A stretch of 64,000 nt of DNA, taken from Pisaster brevispinus (taxonomy: Eukaryota > Echinodermata > Asteroidea > Forcipulatida > Asteriidae). Under the pieces are notes generated by a model, which searched no databases, was not told where the DNA came from, and worked only from the letters and a program-made list of their open reading frames with translations. The stretch lies in NCBI GenBank assembly GCA_023634235.1, contig JAMKCF010000016.1, positions 186,001 to 250,000 on the forward strand. Reading direction: 5' to 3'. Position numbers and translations under genes: made by a program. Shown here piece after piece: positions 46,669-59,850 of this stretch; the stretch's first letter is position 1, and each line of letters starts with the position of its first letter.

Positions 46669-49494
46669 GTGTGCCTTGAATTCCACTTCACCCGAACATT
46701 AGACTTTTTGGGCCGATGTGCACCATCTTCGTGCCGGAAATGGCCTGCAGGCTGGGACACTCAGAAAGCCACTCAAAAGCATCTTCAGTGGGATTTTTGT
46801 ACACAGAGCTGCACAAAAAGAAAAAGAAACGAAATAAAATACAAGGAGGGTCAAATCACACCCATAACAACATCGGATTTGCACAAGGTTTCCACCACTG
46901 GAAAGCCACGACTCGGGGCTCTCACCTCGTCGTGGATCCGTGTCTCTGAGTATTTTCTAGGCGGGGCGAGCGGCCCCGGAATAGGGCTACAACCACCGGC
47001 AAGTTAGCCCACGCGCCGGGGCCGAGCAACAACAAAGGCAAGACATGTCCATCCGAAGAATGATTTGAAACAACACCCGAGCTAAGTTTGAGAATAACTC
47101 ATGAACTAGAAATGCTAGAGAGACGAAATTTGTACCTGAGTGTGTCTTGAATTCCACTTCACCCGAACATCAGACTTTTTGGGCCGATGTGCACCATCTT
47201 CGTGCCGGAAATGGCCTGCAGGCTGGGACACTCAGAAAGCCACTCAAAAGCATCTTCAGTGGGATTTTTGTACACAGAGCTGCACACAAAGAAGAAGAAA
47301 CGAAATAAAATACAAGGAGGGTCAAATCACACCCATAACAACATCGGATTTGCACAAGGTTTCCACCACTGGAAAGCCACGACTCGGGGCTCTCACCTCG
47401 TTGTAGATCCGTGTCTCTGAGTATTTTCTAGGCGGGGCGAGCGGCCCCGGAATAGGGCTACAACCACCGGCAAGTTAGCCCACGCGCCGGGGCCGAGCAA
47501 CAACAAAGGCAAGACATGTCCATCCGAAGAATGATTTGAAACAACACCCGAGCTAAGTTTGAGAATAACTCATGAACTAGAAATGCTAGAGAGACGAAAT
47601 TTGTACCTGAGTGTGCCTTGAATTCCACTTCACCCGAACATCAGACTTTTTGGGCCGATGTGCACCATCTTCGTGCCGGAAATGGCCTGCAGGCTGGGAC
47701 ACTCAGAAAGCCACTCAAAAGCATCTTCAGTGGGATTTTTGTACACAGAGCTGCACAAAAAGAAAAAGAAACGAAATAAAATACAAGGAGGGTCAAATCA
47801 CACCCATAACAACATCGGATTTGCACAAGGTTTCCACCACTGGAAAGCCACGACTCGGGGCTCTCACCTCGTCGTGGATCCGTGTCTCTGAGTATTTTCT
47901 AGGCGGGGCGAGCGGCCCCGGAATAGGGCTACAACCACCGGCAAGTTAGCCCACGCGCCGGGGCCGAGCAACAACAAAGGCAAGACATGTCCATCCGAAG
48001 AATGATTTGAAACAACACCCGAGCTAAGTTTGAGAATAACTCATGAACTAGAAATGCTAGAGAGACGAAATTTGTACCTGAGTGTGTCTTGAATTCCACT
48101 TCACCCGAACATCAGACTTTTTGGGCCGATGTGCACCATCTTCGTGCCGGAAATGGCCTGCAGGCTGGGACACTCAGAAAGCCACTCAAAAGCATCTTCA
48201 GTGGGATTTTTGTACACAGAGCTGCACACAAAGAAGAAGAAACGAAATAAAATACAAGGAGGGTCAAATCACACCCATAACAACATCGGATTTGCACAAG
48301 GTTTCCACCACTGGAAAGCCACGACTCGGGGCTCTCACCTCGTTGTAGATCCGTGTCTCTGAGTATTTTCTAGGCGGGGCGAGCGGCCCCGGAATAGGGC
48401 TACAACCACCGGCAAGTTAGCCCACGCGCCGGGGCCGAGCAACAACAAAGGCAAGACATGTCCATCCGAAGAATGATTTGAAACAACACCCGAGCTAAGT
48501 TTGAGAATAACTCATGAACTAGAAATGCTAGAGAGACGAAATTTGTACCTGAGTGTGCCTTGAATTCCACTTCACCCGAACATCAGACTTTTTGGGCCGA
48601 TGTGCACCATCTTCGTGCCGGAAATGGCCTGCAGGCTGGGACACTCAGAAAGCCACTCAAAAGCATCTTCAGTGGGATTTTTGTACACAGAGCTGCACAA
48701 AAAGAAGAAGAAACGAAATAAAATACAAGGAGGCTCAAATCACACCCATAACAACATCGGATTTGCACAAGGTTTCCACCACTGGAAAGCCACGACTCGG
48801 GGCTCTCCACTCGTTGTAGATCCGTGTCTCTGAGTATTTTCTAGGCGGGGCGAGCGGCCCCGGAATAGGGCTACAACCACCGGCAAGTTAGCCCACGCGC
48901 CGGGGCCGAGCAACAACAAAGGCAAGACATGTCCATCCGAAGAATGATTTGAAACAACACCCGAGCTAAGTTTGAGAATAACTCATGAACTAGAAATGCT
49001 AGAGAGACGAAATTTGTACCTGAGTGTGCCTTGAATTCCACTTCACCCGAACATCAGACTTTTTGGGCCGATGTGCACCATCTTCGTGCCGGAAATGGCC
49101 TGCAGGCTGGGACACTCAGAAAGCCACTCAAAAGCATCTTCAGTGGGATTTTTGTACACAGAGCTGCACAAAAAGAAAAAGAAACGAAATAAAATACAAG
49201 GAGGGTCAAATCACACCCATAACAACATCGGATTTGCACAAGGTTTCCACCACTGGAAAGCCACGACTCGGGGCTCTCACCTCGTCGTGGATCCGTGTCT
49301 CTGAGTATTTTCTAGGCGGGGCGAGCGGCCCCGGAATAGGGCTACAACCACCGGCAAGTTAGCCCACGCGCCGGGGCCGAGCAACAACAAAGGCAAGACA
49401 TGTCCATCCGAAGAATGATTTGAAACAACACCCGAGCTAAGTTTGAGAATAACTCATGAACTAGAAATGCTAGAGAGACGAAATTTGTACCTGA
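46669..49494 (+). repeat. AAAAAGAAAAAG / CACACAAAGAAG dimer tract
   Basis: Units 46669 and 47611 and 49024 share AAAAAGAAAAAGAAACG. Units 47140 and 48082 share GTGTGTCTTGAATT and CACACAAAGAAG. The 942-bp dimer is present at 46669-47610 and 47611-48552, differing at AACATTAG/AACATCAG. Unit 48553 (CTCTCCACTCG) intervenes before 49024. Confidence 0.87.
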
Positions 49495-50436
49495 GTGTGC
49501 CTTGAATTCCACTTCACCCGAACATCAGACTTTTTGGGCCGATGTGCACCATCTTCGTGCCGGAAATGGCCTGCAGGCTGGGACACTCAGAAAGCCACTC
49601 AAAAGCATCTTCAGTGGGATTTTTGTACACAGAGCTGCACAAAAAGAAGAAGAAACGAAATAAAATACAACGAGGGTCAAATCACACCCATAACAACATC
49701 GGATTTGCACAAGGTTTCCACCACTGGAAAGCCACGACTCAGGGCTCTCACCTCGTCCTGGATCCGTGTCTCTGAGTATTTTCTAGGCGGGGCGAGCGGC
49801 CCCGGAATAGGGCTACAACCACCGGCAAGTTAGCCCACGCGCCGGGGCCGAGCAACAACAAAGGCAAGACATGTCCATCCGAAGAATGATTTGAAACAAC
49901 ACCCGAGCTAAGTTTGAGAATAACTCATGAACTAGAAATGCTAGAGAGACGAAATTTGTACCTGAGTGTGCCTTGAATTCCACTTCACCCGAACATCAGA
50001 CTTTTTGGGCCGATGTGCACCATCTTCGTGCCGGAAATGGCCTGCAGACTGGGACACTCAGAAAGCCACTCAAAAGCATCTTCAGTGGGATTTTTGTACA
50101 CAGAGCTGCACAAAAAGAAGAAGAAACGAAATAAAATACAAGGAGGGTCAAATCACACCCATAACAACATCGGATTTGCACAAGGTTTCCACCACTGGAA
50201 AGCCACGACTCGGGGCTCTCACCTCGTCGTAGATCCGTGTCTCTGAGTATTTTCTATGCTGGGCGAGCGGCCCCGGAATAGGGCTACAACCACCGGCAAG
50301 TTAGCCCACGCGCCGGGGCCGAGCAACAACAAAGGCAAGACATGTCCATCCGAAGAATGATTTGAAACAACACCCGAGCTAAGTTTGAGAATAACTCATG
50401 AACTAGAAATGCTAGAGAGACGAAATTTGTACCTGA
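49495..50436 (+). repeat. Dimer higher-order repeat, copy 1 (942 bp)
   Basis: Unit 49495 has ACAACGAGGG and GTCCTGGATCC. Unit 49966 has CTGCAGACTGGG and TCTATGCTGGGCG, which disrupts the short CGGGGC hairpin arm. The pair is repeated immediately to the right. Confidence 0.9.
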
Positions 50437-51378
50437 GTGTGCCTTGAATTCCACTTCACCCGAACATCAGACTTTTTGGGCCGATGTGCACCATCTTCGT
50501 GCCGGAAATGGCCTGCAGGCTGGGACACTCAGAAAGCCACTCAAAAGCATCTTCAGTGGGATTTTTGTACACAGAGCTGCACAAAAAGAAGAAGAAACGA
50601 AATAAAATACAACGAGGGTCAAATCACACCCATAACAACATCGGATTTGCACAAGGTTTCCACCACTGGAAAGCCACGACTCAGGGCTCTCACCTCGTCC
50701 TGGATCCGTGTCTCTGAGTATTTTCTAGGCGGGGCGAGCGGCCCCGGAATAGGGCTACAACCACCGGCAAGTTAGCCCACGCGCCGGGGCCGAGCAACAA
50801 CAAAGGCAAGACATGTCCATCCGAAGAATGATTTGAAACAACACCCGAGCTAAGTTTGAGAATAACTCATGAACTAGAAATGCTAGAGAGACGAAATTTG
50901 TACCTGAGTGTGCCTTGAATTCCACTTCACCCGAACATCAGACTTTTTGGGCCGATGTGCACCATCTTCGTGCCGGAAATGGCCTGCAGACTGGGACACT
51001 CAGAAAGCCACTCAAAAGCATCTTCAGTGGGATTTTTGTACACAGAGCTGCACAAAAAGAAGAAGAAACGAAATAAAATACAAGGAGGGTCAAATCACAC
51101 CCATAACAACATCGGATTTGCACAAGGTTTCCACCACTGGAAAGCCACGACTCGGGGCTCTCACCTCGTCGTAGATCCGTGTCTCTGAGTATTTTCTATG
51201 CTGGGCGAGCGGCCCCGGAATAGGGCTACAACCACCGGCAAGTTAGCCCACGCGCCGGGGCCGAGCAACAACAAAGGCAAGACATGTCCATCCGAAGAAT
51301 GATTTGAAACAACACCCGAGCTAAGTTTGAGAATAACTCATGAACTAGAAATGCTAGAGAGACGAAATTTGTACCTGA
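50437..51378 (+). repeat. Dimer higher-order repeat, copy 2 (942 bp)
   Basis: Units 50437 and 50908 reproduce 49495 and 49966 with no difference that I could find. The second unit type recurs alone at 54675 and, altered, at 59380 and 61734. Confidence 0.9.
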
Positions 51379-54300
51379 GTGTGCCTTGAATTCCACTTCA
51401 CCCGAACATCAGACTTTTTGGGCCGATGTGCACCATCTTCGTGCCGGAAATGGCCTGCAGGCTGGGACACTCAGAAAGCCACTCAAAAGCATCTTCAGTG
51501 GGATTTTTGTACACAGAGCTGCACAAAAAGAAGAAGAAACGAAATAAAATACAAGGAGGGTCAAATCACACCCATAACAACATCGGATTTGCACAAGGTT
51601 TCCACCACTGGAAAGCAACGACTCAGGGCTCTCACCTCGTTGTAGATCCGTGTCTCTGAGTATTTTCTAGGCGGGGCGAGCGGCCCCGGAATAGGGCTAC
51701 AACCACCGGCAAGTTAGCCCACGCGCAGGGTCGAGCAACAACAAAGGCAAGACATGTCCATCCGAAGAATGATTTGAAACAACATCCGAGCTAAGTTTGA
51801 GAATAACTCATGAACTAGAAATGCTAGAGAGACGAAATTTGTACCTGAGTGTGCCTTGAATTCCACTTCACCCGAACATCAGACTTTTTGGGCCGATGTG
51901 CACCATCTTCGTGCCGGAAATGGCCTGCAGGCTGGGACACTCAGAAAGCCACTCAAAAGCATCTTCAGTGGGATTTTTGTACACAGAGCTGCACAAAAAG
52001 AAGAAGAAACGAAATAAAATACAAGGAGGCTCAAATCACACCCATAACAACATCGGATTTGCACAAGGTTTCCACCACTGGAAAGCCACGACTCAGGGCT
52101 CTCACCTCGTTGTAGATCCGTGTCTCTGAGTATTTTCTAGGCGGGGCGAGCGGCCCCGGAATAGGGCTACAACCACCGGCAAGTTAGCCCACGCGCCGGG
52201 GCCGAGCAACAACAAAGGCAAGACATGTCCATCCGAAGAATGATTTGAAACAACACCCGAGCTAAGTTTGAGAATAACTCATGAACTAGAAATGCTAGAG
52301 AGACGAAATTTGTACCTGAGTGTGCCTTGAATTCCACTTCACCCGAACATCAGACTTTTTGGGCCGATGTGCACCATCTTCGTGCCGGAAATGGCCTGCA
52401 GGCTGGGACACTCAGAAAAACACTCAAAAGCATCTTCAGTGGGATTTTTGTACACAGAGCTGCACAAAAAGAAGAAGAAACGAAATAAAATACAACGAGG
52501 GTCAAATCACACCCATAACAACTTCGGATTTGCACAAGGTTTCCACCACTGGAAAGCCACGACTCAGGGCTCTCACCTCGTCTTGGATCCGTGTCTCTGA
52601 GTATTTTCTAGGCGGGGCGAGCGGCCCCGGAATAGGGCTACAACCACCAGCAAGTTAGCCCACGCGCCGGGGCCGAGCAACAACAAAGGCAAGACATGTC
52701 CATCCGAAGAATGATTTGAAACAACACCCGAGCTAAGTTTGAGAATAACTCATGAACTAGAAATGCTAGAGAGACGAAATTTGTACCTGAGTGTGCCTTG
52801 AATTCCACTTCACCCGAACATCAGACTTTTTGGGCCGATGTGCACCATCTTCGTGCCGGAAATGGCCTGCAGGCTGGGACACTCAGAAAGCCACTCAAAA
52901 GCATCTTCAGTGGGATTTTTGTACACAGAGCTGCACAAAAAGAAGAAGAAACGAAATAAAATACAACGAGGGTCAAATCACACCCATAACAACTTCGGAT
53001 TTGCACAAGGTTTCCACCACTGGAAAGCCACGACTCAGGGCTCTCACCTCGTCGTGGATCCGTGTCTCTGAGTATTTTCTAGGCGGGGCGAGCGGCCCCG
53101 GAATAGGGCTACAACCACCAGCAAGTTAGCCCACGCGCCGGGGCCGAGCAACAACAAAGGCAAGACATGTCCATCCGAAGAATGATTTGAAACAACACCC
53201 GAGCTAAGTTTGAGAATAACTCATGAACTAGAAATGCTAGAGAGACGAAATTTGTACCTGAGTGTGCCTTGAATTCCACTTCACCCGAACATCAGACTTT
53301 TTGGGCCGATGTGCACCATCTTCGTGCCGGAAATGGCCTGCAGGCTGGGACACTCAGAAAGCCACTCAAAAGCATCTTCAGTGGGATTTTTGTACACAGA
53401 GCTGCACAAAAAGAAGAAGAAACGAAATAAAATACAACGAGGGTCAAATCACACCCATAACAACTTCGGATTTGCACAAGGTTTCCACCACTGGAAAGCC
53501 ACGACTCAGGGCTCTCACCTCGTCTTGGATCCGTGTCTCTGAGTATTTTCTAGGCGGGGCGAGCGGCCCCGGAATAGGGCTACAACCACCGGCAAGTTAG
53601 CCCACGCGCCGGGGCCGAGCAACAACAAAGGCAAGACATGTCCATCCGAAGAATGATTTGAAACAACACCCGAGCTAAGTTTGAGAATAACTCATGAACT
53701 AGAAATGCTAGAGAGACGAAATTTGTACCTGAGTGTGCCTTGAATTCCACTTCACCCGAACATCAGACTTTTTGGGCCGATGTGCACCATCTTCGTGCCG
53801 GAAATGGCCTGCAGGCTGGGACACTCAGAAAGCCACTCAAAAGCATCTTCAGTGGGATTTTTGTACACAGAGCTGCACAAAAAGAAGAAGAAACGAAATA
53901 AAATACAACGAGGGTCAAATCACACCCATAACAACATCGGATTTGCACAAGGTTTCCACCACTGGAAAGCCACGACTCAGGGCTCTCACCTCGTCGTGGA
54001 TCCGTGTCTCTGAGTATTTTCTAGGCGGGGCGAGCGGCCCCGGAATAGGGCTACAACCACCGGCAAGTTAGCCCACGCGCCGGGGCCGAGCAACAACAAA
54101 GGCAAGACATGTCCATCCGAAGAATGATTTGAAACAACACCCGAGCTAAGTTTGAGAATAACTCATGAACTAGAAATGCTAGAGAGACGAAATTTGTACC
54201 TGAGTGTGCCTTGAATTCCACTTCACCCGAACATCAGACTTTTTGGGCCGATGTGCACCATCTTCGTGCCGGAAATGGCCTGCAGGCTGGGACACTCAGA

Positions 54301-55145
54301 AAGCCACTCAAAAGCATCTTCAGTGGGATTTTTGTACACAGAGCTGCACAAAAAGAAGAAGAAACGAAATAAAATACAACGAGGGTCAAATCACACCCAT
54401 AACAACATCGGATTTGCACAAGGTTTCCACCACTGGAAAGCCACGACTCAGGGCTCTCACCTCGTTGTAGATCCGTGTCTCTGAGTATTTTCTAGGCGGG
54501 GCGAGCGGCCCCGGAATAGGGCTACAACCACCGGCAAGTTAGCCCACGCGCCGGGGCCGAGCAACAACAAAGGCAAGACATGTCCATCCGAAGAATGATT
54601 TGAAACAACACCCGAGCTAAGTTTGAGAATAACTCATGAACTAGAAATGCTAGAGAGACGAAATTTGTACCTGAGTGTGCCTTGAATTCCACTTCACCCG
54701 AACATCAGACTTTTTGGGCCGATGTGCACCATCTTCGTGCCGGAAATGGCCTGCAGACTGGGACACTCAGAAAGCCACTCAAAAGCATCTTCAGTGGGAT
54801 TTTTGTACACAGAGCTGCACAAAAAGAAGAAGAAACGAAATAAAATACAAGGAGGGTCAAATCACACCCATAACAACATCGGATTTGCACAAGGTTTCCA
54901 CCACTGGAAAGCCACGACTCGGGGCTCTCACCTCGTCGTAGATCCGTGTCTCTGAGTATTTTCTATGCTGGGCGAGCGGCCCCGGAATAGGGCTACAACC
55001 ACCGGCAAGTTAGCCCACGCGCCGGGGCCGAGCAACAACAAAGGCAAGACATGTCCATCCGAAGAATGATTTGAAACAACACCCGAGCTAAGTTTGAGAA
55101 TAACTCATGAACTAGAAATGCTAGAGAGACGAAATTTGTACCTGA
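51379..55145 (+). repeat. Mixed family III units with AACTTCGG run
   Basis: Unit 51379 (470 bp) is the first GCAGGGTCGAGC unit. Unit 51849 is ordinary. Units 52320, 52791 and 53262 are a run with ACAACGAGG and AACTTCGG; 52320 and 53262 have GTCTTGG, and 52320 and 52791 have CACCAGCAAG. Units 53733 and 54204 keep ACAACGAGG but read AACATCGG. Unit 54675 equals 49966. Markers shift one at a time along the run, as expected from stepwise single-unit amplification. Confidence 0.83.
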
Positions 55146-57496
55146 GTGTGCCTTGAATTCCACTTCACCCGAACATCAGACTTTTTGGGCCGATGTGCAC
55201 CATCTTCGTGCCGGAAATGGCCTGCAGGCTGGGACACTCAGAAAGCCACTCAAAAGCATCTTCAGTGGGATTTTTGTACACAGAGCTGCACAAAAAGAAG
55301 AAGAAACGAAATAAAATACAAGGAGGCTCAAATCACACCCATAACAACATCGGATTTGCACAAGGTTTCCACCACTGGAAAGCCACGACTCAGGGCTCTC
55401 ACCTCGTTGTAGATCCGTGTCTCTGAGTATTTTCTAGGCGGGGCGAGCGGCCCCGGAATAGGGCTACAACCACCGGCAAGTTAGCCCACGCGCAGGGTCG
55501 AGCAACAACAAAGGCAAGACATGTCCATCCGAAGAATGATTTGAAACAACATCCGAGCTAAGTTTGAGAATAACTCATGAACTAGAAATGCTAGAGAGAC
55601 GAAATTTGTACCTGAGTGTGCCTTGAATTCCACTTCACCCGAACATCAGACTTTTTGGGCCGATGTGCACCATCTTCGTGCCGGAAATGGCCTGCAGGCT
55701 GGGACACTCAGAAAGCCACTCAAAAGCATCTTCAGTGGGATTTTTGTACACAGAGCTGCACAAAAATAGGAAGAAACGAAATAAAATACAAGGAGGGTCA
55801 AATCACACCCATAACAACATCGGATTTGCACAAGGTTTCCACCACTGGAAAGCCACGACTCAGGGCTCTCACCTCGTTGTAGATTCGTGTCTATGAGTAT
55901 TTTCTATGCTGGGCGAGCGGCCCCGGAATAGGGCTACAACCACCGGCAAGTTAGCCCACGCGCCGGGGCCGAGCAATAACAAAGGCAAGACATGTCCATC
56001 CGAAGAATGATTTGAAACAACACCCGAGCTAAGTTTGAGAATAACTCATGAACTAGAAATGCTAGAGAGACGAAATTTGTACCTGAGTGTGCCTTGAATT
56101 CCACTTCACCCGAACATCAGACTTTTTGGGCCGATGTGCACCATCTTCGTGCCGGAAATGGCCTGCAGGCTGGGACACTCAGAAAGCCACTCAAAAGCAT
56201 CTTCAGTGGGATTTTTGTACACAGAGCTGCACAAAAAGAAGAAGAAACGAAATAAAATACAAGGAGGGTCAAATCACACCCATAACAACATCGGATTTGC
56301 ACAAGGTTTCCACCACTGGAAAGCCACGACTCAGGGCTCTCACCTCGTTGTAGATCCGTGTCTCTGAGTATTTTCTAGGCGGGGCGAGCGGCCCCGGAAT
56401 AGGGCTACAACCACCGGCAAGTTAGCCCACGCGCAGGGTCGAGCAACAACAAAGGCAAGACATGTCCATCCGAAGAATGATTTGAAACAACATCCGAGCT
56501 AAGTTTGAGAATAACTCATGAACTAGAAATGCTAGAGAGACGAAATTTGTACCTGAGTGTGCCTTGAATTCCACTTCAGCCGAACATCAGACTTTTTGGG
56601 CCGATGTGCACCATCTTCGTGCCGGAAATGGCCTGCAGGCTGGGACACTCAGAAAGCCACTCAAAAGCATCTTCAGTGGGATTTTTGTACACAGAGCTGC
56701 ACAAAAAGAAGAAGAAACGAAATAAAATACAAGGAGGGTCAAATCACACCCATAACAACATCGGATTTGCACAAGGTTTCCACCACTGGAAAGCCACGAC
56801 TCAGGGCTCTCACCTCGTTGTAGATCCGTGTCTCTGAGTATTTTCTAGGCGGGGCGAGCGGCCCCGGAATAGGGCTACAACCACCGGCAAGTTAGCCCAC
56901 GCGCAGGGTCGAGCAACAACAAAGGCAAGACATGTCCATCTGAAGAATGATTTGAAACAACATCCGAGCTAAGTTTGAGAATAACTCATGAACTAGAAAT
57001 GCTAGAGAGACGAAATTTGTACCTGAGTGTGCCTTGAATTCCACTTCACCCGAACATCAGACTTTTTGGGCCGATGTGCACCATCTTCGTGCCGGAAATG
57101 GCCTGCAGGCTGGGACACTCAGAAAGCCACTCAAAAGCATCTTCAGTGGGATTTTTGTACACAGAGCTGCACAAAAAGAAGAAGAAACGAAATAAAATAC
57201 AAGGAGGGTCAAATCACACCCATAACAACATCGGATTTGCACAAGGTTTCCACCACTGGAAAGCCACGACTCAGGGCTCTCACCTCGTTGTAGATCCGTG
57301 TCTCTGAGTATTTTCTAGGCGGGGCGAGCGGCCCCGGAATAGGGCTACAACCACCGGCAAGTTAGACCACGCGCAGGGTCGAGCAACAACAAAGGCAAGA
57401 CATGTCCATCCGAAGAATGATTTGAAACAACATCCGAGCTAAGTTTGAGAATAACTCATGAACTAGAAATGCTAGAGAGACGAAATTTGTACCTGA
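55146..57496 (+). repeat. Run rich in 470-bp GCAGGGTCG units
   Basis: Units 55146, 56087, 56557 and 57027 are 470 bp with GCGCAGGGTCGAGC and, downstream, AACATCCGAGC. Unit 55616 is 471 bp with AAAAATAGGAAG, GATTCGTGTCTATGAG and TCTATGCTGGG. The 470-bp change destroys the right arm of the outer inverted repeat. Confidence 0.88.
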
Positions 57497-59850
57497 GTGT
57501 GCCTTGAATTCCACTTCACCCGAACATCAGACTTTTTGGGCCGATGTGCACCATCTTCGTGCCGGAAATGGCCTGCAGGCTGGGACACTCAGAAAGCCAC
57601 TCAAAAGCATCTTCAGTGGGATTTTTGTACACAGAGCTGCACAAAAAGAAGAAGAAACGAAATAAAATACAAGGAGGGTCAAATCACACCCATAACAATA
57701 TCGGATTTGCACAAGGTTTCCACCACTGGAAAGCCATGACTCAGGGCTCTCACCTCGTCGTAGATCCGCGTCTCTGAGTATTTTCTAGGCGGGGCGAGCG
57801 GCCCCGGAATAGGGCTACAACCACCGGCAAGTTAGCCCACGCGCCGGGGCCGAGCAACAACAAAGGCAAGACATGTCCATCCGAAGAATGATTTGAAACA
57901 ACACCCGAGCTAAGTTTGAGAATAACTCATGAACTAGAAATGCTAGAGAGACGAAATTTGTACCTGAGTGTGCCTTGAATTCCATTTCACCCGAACATCA
58001 GACTTTTTGGGCCGATGTGCACCATCTTCGTGCCGGAAATGGCCTGCAGGCTGGGACACTCAGAAAGCCACTCAAAAGCATCTTCAGTGGGATTTTTGTA
58101 CACAGAGCTGCACAAAAAGAAGAAGAAACGAAATAAAATACAAGGAGGGTCAAATCACACCCATAACAACATCGGATTTGCACAAGGTTTCCACCACTGG
58201 AAAGCCACGACTCAGGGCTCTCACCTCGTTGTAGATCCGTGTCTCTGAGTATTTTCTAGGCGGGGCGAGCGGCCCCGGAATAGGGCTACAACCACCGGCA
58301 AGTTAGCCCACGCGCAGGGTCGAGCAACAACAAAGGCAAGACATGTCCATCCGAAGAATGATTTGAAACAACATCCGAGCTAAGTTTGAGAATAACTCAT
58401 GAACTAGAAATGCTAGAGAGACGAAATTTGTACCTGAGTGTGCCTTGAATTCCACTTCACCCGAACATCAGACTTTTTGGGCCGATGTGCACCATCTTCG
58501 TGCCGGAAATGGCCTGCAGGCTGGGACACTCAGAAAGCCACTCAAAAGCATCTTCAGTGGGATTTTTGTACACAGAGCTGCACAAAAAGAAGAAGAAACG
58601 AAATAAAATACAAGGAGGGTCAAATCACACCCATAACAACATCGGATTTGCACAAGGTTTCCACCACTGGAAAGCCATGACTCAGGGCTCTCACCTCGTC
58701 GTGGATCCGCGTCTCTGAGTATTTTCTAGGCGGGGCGAGCGGCCCCGGAATAGGGCTACAACCACCGGCAAGTTAGCCCACGCGCCGGGGCCGAGCAACA
58801 ACAAAGGCAAGACATGTCCATCCGAAGAATGATTTGAAACAACACCCGAGCTAAGTTTGAGAATAACTCATGAACTAGAAATGCTAGAGAGACGAAATTT
58901 GTACCTGAGTGTGCCTTGAATTCCATTTCACCCGAACATCAGACTTTTTGGGCCGATGTGCACCATCTTCGTGCCGGAAATGGCCTGCAGGCTGGGACAC
59001 TCAGAAAGCCACTCAAAAGCATCTTCAGTGGGATTTTTGTACACAGAGCTGCACAAAAAGAAGAAGAAACGAAATAAAATACAAGGAGGCTCAAATCACA
59101 CCCATAACAACATCGGATTTGCACAAGGTTTCCACCACTGGAAAGCCACGACTCAGGGCTCTTACCTCGTCGTAGATCCGTGTCTCTGAGTATTTTCTAG
59201 GCGGGGCGAGCGGCCCCGGAATAGGGCTACAACCACCGGCAAGTTAGCCCACGCGCCGGGGCCGAGCAACAACATAGGCAAGACATGTCCATCCGAAGAA
59301 TGATTTGAAACAACACCCGAGCTAAGTTTGAGAATAACTCATGAACTAGAAATGCTAGAGAGACGAAATTTGCACCTGAGTGTGCCTTGAATTCCACTTC
59401 ACCCGAACATCAGACTTTTTGGGCCGATGTGCACCATCTTCGTGCCGGAAATGGCCTGCAGACAGGGACACTCAGAAAGCCACTCAAAAGCATCTTCAGT
59501 GGGATTTTTGTACACAGAGCTGCACAAAAAGAAGAAGAAACGAAATAAAATACAAGGAGGGTCAAATCACACCCATAACAACATCGGATTTGCACAAGGT
59601 TTCCACCACTGGAAAGCCACGACTCGGGGCTCTCACCTCGTCGTAGATCCGTGTCTCTGAGTATTTTCTATGCTGGGCGAGCGGCCCCGGAATAGGGCTA
59701 CAACCACCGGCAAGTTAGCCCACGCGCCGGGGCCGAGCAACAACAAAGGCAAGACATGTCCATCCGAAGAATGATTTGAAACAACACCCGAGCTAAGTTT
59801 GAGAATAACTCATGAACTAGAAATGCTAGAGAGACGAAATTTGTACCTGA
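57497..59850 (+). repeat. Pentamer higher-order repeat, copy 1 (2354 bp)
   Basis: Order: 57497 (AACAATATCGG, GCCATGACTC, GTAGATCCGCG), 57968 (470 bp, CCATTTCACC, GCAGGGTCG), 58438 (GCCATGACTC, GTGGATCCGCG), 58909 (CCATTTCACC, CTCTTACCTCG, CAACATAGGC, ATTTGCACCTG), 59380 (CTGCAGACAGGG, TCTATGCTGGG). Only the third unit keeps a BamHI site (58703-58708). Confidence 0.92.
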
